The notes under the pieces are model-generated. The model was given only the letters and a program-made list of their open reading frames with translations, ran no database searches and was not told the origin of the DNA. The position numbers and the translations under genes are program-made. A stretch of DNA of 64,000 bases from Candidatus Melainabacteria bacterium (lineage in GTDB: Bacteria; Cyanobacteriota; Vampirovibrionia; Obscuribacterales; Obscuribacteraceae): positions 248,001-312,000 of the forward strand of contig QKMZ01000003.1 of NCBI GenBank assembly GCA_003242885.1, read 5' to 3'. Shown in pieces: positions 59,845 through 64,000 of this stretch. Position 1 is the first letter of the stretch. The number at the start of each line of letters is the position of its first letter.

Positions 59845-59845
59845 T

Positions 59846-59921
59846 GCACACGTAGGCAAGATAGCAAGCCGGCGGATTGCAACCCCGCTACGCAGCCGTG
59901 CAAATCGGCTCGTGTGCTCCA
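59846..59921 (+). tRNA. tRNA 8 of array: Cys (GCA), T loop with G55, CCA encoded
   Basis: Acceptor GCACACG/CGUGUGC, U73 as in cysteine tRNAs, CCA. Loop UUGCAAC; pair 31-39 is A-C. The T stem AGCCG/CGGCU is perfect but the loop is UGCAAAU, again G at 55. Confidence 0.87.
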
Positions 59922-59922
59922 C

Positions 59923-59996
59923 GCGTCGATGAGGTAACGGTAGCCGCGCATCCTCCAAAGTTGCTCGTCCTCGTTCGAATCGAGGTCGACGCGCCA
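59923..59996 (+). tRNA. tRNA 9 of array: Trp (CCA), CCA encoded
   Basis: Acceptor GCGUCGA/UCGACGC, G73 as in tryptophan tRNAs, CCA. The loop CUCCAAA is the usual Trp loop; the stem GCAUC/GUUGC has a U-U mismatch and the variable loop is four bases. Reading as Gly (UCC) would need C33 and lose more pairs. Confidence 0.82.
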
Positions 59997-59997
59997 T

Positions 59998-60070
59998 GCC
60001 AATGTGGTGATTGTGGTCAACACGGGCCGCTGAAGACGGTAAGAAACTGGTTCGATTCCAGTCGTTGGCA
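59998..60070 (+). tRNA. tRNA 10 of array: Phe (GAA)
   Basis: Acceptor GCCAAUG/CGUUGGC, D stem GUG/CAC, loop CUGAAGA, T arm ACUGGUUCGAUUCCAGU, discriminator A. Pair 27-43 is lost. No CCA. Confidence 0.9.
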
Positions 60071-60075
60071 ATTAT

Positions 60076-60160
60076 GGAGATGATCCGAATTGGAAAGGAG
60101 CCTGTCTTGAAAACAGGCGCGCGCAAGCGTTGCAGGTTCGAGTCCATGCCATCTCCGCCA
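60076..60160 (+). tRNA. tRNA 11 of array: Ser (UGA), bulged T stem, CCA encoded
   Basis: Acceptor GGAGAUG/CAUCUCC, loop CUUGAAA, long variable arm CGCGCGCAAGCGUUG, G73 and CCA. The T stem GCAGG pairs with CC-A-UGC leaving one bulged A, an extra base not found in standard tRNAs. Confidence 0.88.
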
Positions 60161-60262
60161 TTTCCAATTCAAGCTGGATTAGAAAACGCCCTTAGCAAGA
60201 TGCCAATATCCCGTAATAGTTACCAGATTGTATGATTAGGCGTCGACAACTTTGGGGGTGAT

Positions 60263-60697
60263 ATGAAAGGAGCTTTCATTGCAGCTGCACTTACTGCCGT
60301 CACATTTGGAATCCCTTCCTCGGTGCACGCAGCTGAATACGCAGACAAATGGGCGGGCACCTATACCAGCAAAGAAACAAACTTCGTAACTGTTAAACGC
60401 CTTACCTTTTCCAAAGAGAAAGACGGAAGCGTGAAGGTGCGTGGAGCGCTGGTAGGCTTCCCTGATGAAGTTTCGATAGGTGAAACGACATTGGAGGCTT
60501 ATGCAAGCAGAAGCAATAAGACAACGCCAGATACCTTTGTGGCATCTTTCTCGTCAAATCGATTTAAGCCATTACTGGTCATGACAGGGTACGGTTCAAA
60601 CCAAAATCATATTGATACAATCAATTTCCAATGCTTCACGACTGACGCAGACGGCAGCAAAATTCACGTCAATGGCGATTTGCAACGCGTGGAATAG
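60263..60697 (+). CDS. Small exported beta-rich hypothetical protein
   Basis: 144 aa; GGGGGTG precedes the ATG. Signal peptide about 1-23 (MKGAFIAAALTAVTFGIPSS, cleaved after VHA). The mature part alternates strands (KWAGTYTSKETNFVTVKRLTF, KVRGALVGFPDEVSIGE, KIHVNGDLQRV), like a lipocalin or small barrel. No name possible. It is 23 bp before the next gene on the same strand, so they form an operon. Confidence 0.7.
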   Translation: MKGAFIAAALTAVTFGIPSSVHAAEYADKWAGTYTSKETNFVTVKRLTFSKEKDGSVKVRGALVGFPDEVSIGETTLEAYASRSNKTTPDTFVASFSSNRFKPLLVMTGYGSNQNHIDTINFQCFTTDADGSKIHVNGDLQRVE

Positions 60698-60720
60698 TAC
60701 GATCAAAATAGAGGTTAACC

Positions 60721-61605
60721 ATGAGAGCCAAGGCAGCGCAGGCGTTGTGTTTGTTAAACATCGGGCTTCTAGTGGCAGTACAGCCGCTACTTGCATACGA
60801 ACCGCCTAAAAATTCAAAAGACGCTAAGCCCATAACCAAGCAAACACCAACACTCAACGCTGATCAAAAACTACAAATCCGTCTTGCGGAAGAAGAACTC
60901 CGTGCGTATGAAAAGGAGCACGGAGCAACGGTTGTAGACTTTCCAAACAGATTAGGCGATTTGGCCCGAGTCTACATAATTAACGGGCAGATTGCACAAG
61001 CGGAACGAACCATTTCTCGCGCGCTAGATTCAGCAAAGACATTCCGAGCTCCCGAGCTAATAATCCCAGGGCTCATGAGCAATTATGCTTTCGAGATGGC
61101 TCCATACGACAAGGTCAAAGCGCGGCGGGCAGCAACAATTGGGCTAGAATTCGCGAACAAATTACCGTTTGGTTCGAGTGAACGGCTTGGATATTTGTTC
61201 AATCTCATTTCGCTTTATAAACGACTCGACGCTCCGAATGAAGCAAACAAGCAGATTGCCGATTTGGATGAGCAGTTACACGCACTCGAAAAAGCGAATG
61301 GTCTTGACGAACGCATGATCGAGTCAACAGCAGATACGCTATCGCAAATGTCTACGCTCTACTGCTTGCCCAATAAAACTGGCAGTGGTGACTTCAAAAG
61401 AGCTGAATCTTATCAACTGCGTGCAATTGCTCAATACGACAAGCTTCCAAAAGACAAACGGCTAATGGCACATGTGCATTTGCAGCAGTGGTATCAAGGG
61501 TTCGGTATGGACCAAAAGAGCATCGAGCAAGGCAATGTCATCAAGTCACTCAACAACGGGAAACCTTATGTCCGACGAGTTTGCCATGGCTGCGGAATGG
61601 GCTAA
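60721..61605 (+). CDS. Exported TPR-type protein
   Basis: 294 aa; GAGG lies six bases before the ATG. Signal peptide about 1-25 (LLNIGLLVAVQPLLAY). TPR-like helices include FPNRLGDLARVYIINGQIAQAERTIS and GYLFNLISLYKRLDAPNEAN. The C-terminus is a Cys-rich end (RRVCHGCGMG). Second gene of an operon with the beta-rich protein. Not otherwise recognised. Confidence 0.72.
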   Translation: MRAKAAQALCLLNIGLLVAVQPLLAYEPPKNSKDAKPITKQTPTLNADQKLQIRLAEEELRAYEKEHGATVVDFPNRLGDLARVYIINGQIAQAERTISRALDSAKTFRAPELIIPGLMSNYAFEMAPYDKVKARRAATIGLEFANKLPFGSSERLGYLFNLISLYKRLDAPNEANKQIADLDEQLHALEKANGLDERMIESTADTLSQMSTLYCLPNKTGSGDFKRAESYQLRAIAQYDKLPKDKRLMAHVHLQQWYQGFGMDQKSIEQGNVIKSLNNGKPYVRRVCHGCGMG

Positions 61606-61611
61606 ATCCAA

Positions 61612-63042
61612 CTAGGTTTCCACATCAGGTTGGTATTCGCCTGACTCCAAACCAAAGGTCCACGCGACGGCTTCTTTCGCAGTCATCATATTTGGTGGCA
61701 CGCGTAGGAAGTAGTATCTGAAAGTTCCATCAGGTTCCATGGTTGAATTTTTAACTCGCACCATTGTGAGAGGCTCATCGTCAGGAAGGTCTTGCTGGTA
61801 GAGTTCGCCATATTCGTCTTTACTAATCAAGCGTGAACCACTGTCTTCCAGGTAACGAGACGCACCGTAAAGGTCGATCATGATGCGACGAATGTTCGCA
61901 TTCTGCGCGTTGCTTATATCATCCACTGTAAGCGACGCAGGGTCTTCACTCAATCGCCGCGGCACGCGCGCACCATCGATTGCCCACATTTTCCAACCAT
62001 CAGCAAATGTAGCTGCAGCGCCGTCGCGATTATTCAATCGCAGCTGTTCATCAAGGAAAAGCTCGACCGGATTCATTCCGACCAAACAAACATTTTCGAA
62101 AAAGGAAAACCAAGGAGCCAGGTTAAACAGACGCAGCCATTGGCTCAACTCAGCTTGGCACGACGGCGAAAAACTTCCACGCGTGCTCAGATGTTCCATC
62201 ACGTAGCCAGCGCCAATAAGTGAATATCCCTGCCAAAATCCAAACGTTTCTTTGTTAAACGGATTCCAATGTCGCATCATGCGCTCGTGCCCGCGACCAA
62301 ACGAGTCATGCTCGTTTCCCAAGAAATGAAAGTCGATATCGAAGATGCTGTTGAGTCGTCTGCGAATTGCTTCAAATCGATAGTAGAGTGCTTCTGTGAA
62401 AAACTCGTTAGAATCTGTTTTGAGAATGGCGGTCGTTTCATTCCGGAGTTCCGCACCAAACTCTTGCAAAACGTGCTCACGCACTCGGTATGTCAAAGAA
62501 CGTCCCATCAGGTTCGAGCCACGCTCTTGCAGCAATTCGTTAAATTCAACTTCCAATGGTTGAACAAACTTCGCGCGCTCTTCGGGGGTGAGATCAACAA
62601 CAACTTGCTGCGCGAGAGCACGAAACTGATCGGCAGAATAAATTGCTTCATCGCCTTTTCGCTCAACCAAGATTTTCATATAAATGGCTAACTTAGCAGG
62701 GCTTTCGCACAGCAATATTTTTGGCGACTTTGAAATCTTGAGGGTGTTTGCATAAAGGCTATCAATCAGCGGTTGAATCTGAGATATCAGCTCTTCCGGG
62801 GCTGGAGCAGAAATCACATCCAACCACTCGGCGAAACAGTCGTCCAATCCGGAAATCTCAGAGGGCGTGAAAGCTCTCATTCCCTCGGTTCTTTTCTTCG
62901 CAATCGCAGCCTCAATCTCTGCCGGTTGAATGTTAAATTCAGACAAAAAAACAGGGAAAACATCCCGCCAAGGCACGTTGGCAAAAGCAGCCTGCATTAC
63001 AGATTCAATAGCATTTGTTCTGCGGATAGAGTCAGAATTCAT
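61612..63042 (-). CDS. DUF6745-domain protein
   Basis: 476 aa from the ATG at 63042 (frame opens at 63117 with a TTG). The C-terminal ~150 residues match DUF6745: WAIDGARVPRRL, NIRRIMIDLYGASRYLEDSG, DEPLTMVRVKNSTMEPDG, RVPPNMMTAKEAVAWTFGL. This domain is of unknown function and is frequent in bacteria with many repeat proteins. The N-terminal half is helical. No signal peptide. Its 3' end is convergent with the TPR gene, 6 bp apart. Confidence 0.82.
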   Translation of the reverse strand: MNSDSIRRTNAIESVMQAAFANVPWRDVFPVFLSEFNIQPAEIEAAIAKKRTEGMRAFTPSEISGLDDCFAEWLDVISAPAPEELISQIQPLIDSLYANTLKISKSPKILLCESPAKLAIYMKILVERKGDEAIYSADQFRALAQQVVVDLTPEERAKFVQPLEVEFNELLQERGSNLMGRSLTYRVREHVLQEFGAELRNETTAILKTDSNEFFTEALYYRFEAIRRRLNSIFDIDFHFLGNEHDSFGRGHERMMRHWNPFNKETFGFWQGYSLIGAGYVMEHLSTRGSFSPSCQAELSQWLRLFNLAPWFSFFENVCLVGMNPVELFLDEQLRLNNRDGAAATFADGWKMWAIDGARVPRRLSEDPASLTVDDISNAQNANIRRIMIDLYGASRYLEDSGSRLISKDEYGELYQQDLPDDEPLTMVRVKNSTMEPDGTFRYYFLRVPPNMMTAKEAVAWTFGLESGEYQPDVET

Positions 63043-63200
63043 CACAGTGCGAACTTGAGCAGCTTGCAACCTCTCAATTTTAAGGCACTCGGACGTACAT
63101 TTAAGCAAATGACCCAAAAATGACCGAAATAAGACCGAGCAGTGCCCTGGCGCGTGAGTAGCGTATGGAAACCAGGCACAGGCGAGCGAGGTTTTACAAA

Positions 63201-63689
63201 ATGAGCGCGAGAATGGAAGCTTTTGAGGGCAGTCATGGACATCTGCAATTCGATCAGAAACCGCTGGAATTCACTTTGACCAAAAACGACGTTGACCGTG
63301 TAAAACACATACCAAAAGAACAACTGAAAGATCTTGGATTCGCGGATGCTAAGGACCTGCTCGACAATCTTCACTTGAAGGAAGTTGACGGCGAACACTA
63401 TATGGGGAAAATCAATCCAATCAAACCGATTATTCCAATGGGCAAGGGCGGGGATAAGCACCCAGGTGGCGACAATCCTGGCAAGCCCGATTGGATTCCG
63501 AACCCAGAAGACATCTTGGATTTATCCGAAGAAGCGAAAGAAGCTTTGAAAGCGGCGCTTGCGATTGCTGTTGTTATTGGTGTAGTTGGAATCTGCGTAT
63601 CTAATCCAGCGCTATTCCCTGCGGCGGCACGTACGATAAGCATCTTAGGTCCAGCACTTGCACCGCGCATGATACAGTTCGCGCGGTAG
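63201..63689 (+). CDS. Hypothetical protein with C-terminal hydrophobic helix
   Basis: 162 aa from the ATG at 63201 (GAGG nine bases upstream; frame opens at 63165). A mixed N-terminal domain (about 1-65, LEFTLTKNDVDRVKHIPKEQ) resembles bacteriocin-type nitrile-hydratase-like leaders only vaguely. A Gly/Pro/Lys-rich middle and a hydrophobic Ala/Val/Ile stretch (about 117-150, AALAIAVVIGVVGICVSNPA) follow. It might be a secreted peptide precursor or membrane protein. Uncertain. Confidence 0.55.
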   Translation: MSARMEAFEGSHGHLQFDQKPLEFTLTKNDVDRVKHIPKEQLKDLGFADAKDLLDNLHLKEVDGEHYMGKINPIKPIIPMGKGGDKHPGGDNPGKPDWIPNPEDILDLSEEAKEALKAALAIAVVIGVVGICVSNPALFPAAARTISILGPALAPRMIQFAR

Positions 63690-63805
63690 ATTCCGAGGCT
63701 TAATCTGGGGAGCGGCCACTATCAATCCCGCGGGAAGGGATGTTTTGCGCATATCAATCCTGTTATGATCCACGGTCCATTACCGTACAGCGAAAGGACC
63801 AACCC

Positions 63806-64000
63806 ATGGCAGGAAACACCGTAAAATTGCATCGAGTATTTCGCGCCCCGGCAGACCGTATTTACAAAGCGTTTATAGACCCCGATGCGATGGCAAAGTG
63901 GCTGCCACCCAACGGTTTCACGGGCAAGGTTCACGAAATGGATGCTCGCGAAGGTGGCAGTTATAGAATGTCCTTCACCAACTTCAGCACAGGCAGCTCG
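63806..64000 (+). CDS. AHSA1/SRPBCC-family protein, 3' end outside window
   Basis: The first 65 codons are seen; AAAGGA lies eight bases before the ATG. VKLHRVFRAPADRIYKAFID, AMAKWLPPNGFTGKV and GGSYRMSFTNFSTG are the start of an AHSA1-type SRPBCC (START-like) domain, a hydrophobic-ligand-binding fold. Ligand unknown. Confidence 0.88.
   Translation, partial: MAGNTVKLHRVFRAPADRIYKAFIDPDAMAKWLPPNGFTGKVHEMDAREGGSYRMSFTNFSTGSS

Overview
The window looks like a chromosomal piece of a Gram-negative, aerobic, non-photosynthetic bacterium. The evidence is an RND/MFP efflux pair, an RlpA-like protein, many Sec signal peptides, and a respiratory cluster with Rieske protein, fused b6-type cytochrome b and bd-like subunits. 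A cyanobacterial-type RRM protein, HEAT/LRV-like and TPR families and many lineage-specific exported proteins would fit Vampirovibrionia/Melainabacteria (Obscuribacterales-like), but this placement is an inference and no rRNA is present to test it.

Layout. 1-5 kb: a TPR gene entering from the left, an EF-hand protein, tRNA-Leu, then a TIGR04255/unknown/PIN operon whose PIN gene runs tail to tail into a glycosyltransferase, both lacking their C-termini (a deletion scar). 5-12 kb: RRM and HEAT/LRV genes bounded by an inverted 17-bp motif, a Ser/Thr kinase, a GH85 endoglycosidase without signal peptide, a universal stress protein and a receiver protein lacking its phospho-Asp. 12-20 kb: an XRE-HxlR fusion regulator with an RNase II-like nuclease, then a minus-strand respiratory operon (30-aa membrane peptide, bd-like subunit, Rieske, cytochrome b, bd-like subunit fused to cytochrome c). 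20-34 kb: nitronate monooxygenase-like enzyme, HxlR regulator, proline-heptad membrane protein, patatin phospholipase, SF1 helicase behind palindromes, a frameshifted paralogue of a gene at 43.4 kb, a substrate-binding-protein/DUF4239 fusion, an HD hydrolase and a PD-(D/E)XK-like protein. 34-45 kb: GlxA-type AraC regulator, exported TPR proteins (one behind a (CAA)14 tract), hydrolases, second patatin, HipBA. 45-58 kb: RND transporter, adaptor and TetR with tandem operators, PDZ protein, quinone-reductase-like MDR, TPR protein, DUF151, receiver/degenerate-Hpt protein, RlpA-like protein, zinc ribbon.

58.6-60.2 kb holds the most unusual structure: a 38-codon gene with its own terminator, then eleven tRNA genes in about 1 kb, every one for a different amino acid and several with non-canonical features (C33, G55, bulged T stem). 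The right end has exported proteins, a DUF6745 protein and the start of an AHSA1/SRPBCC gene.

Three families of short palindromic repeats (A, B, C) are scattered between genes, and several promoter regions carry simple tandem repeats. Functions are read from motifs by eye; no database search was possible.
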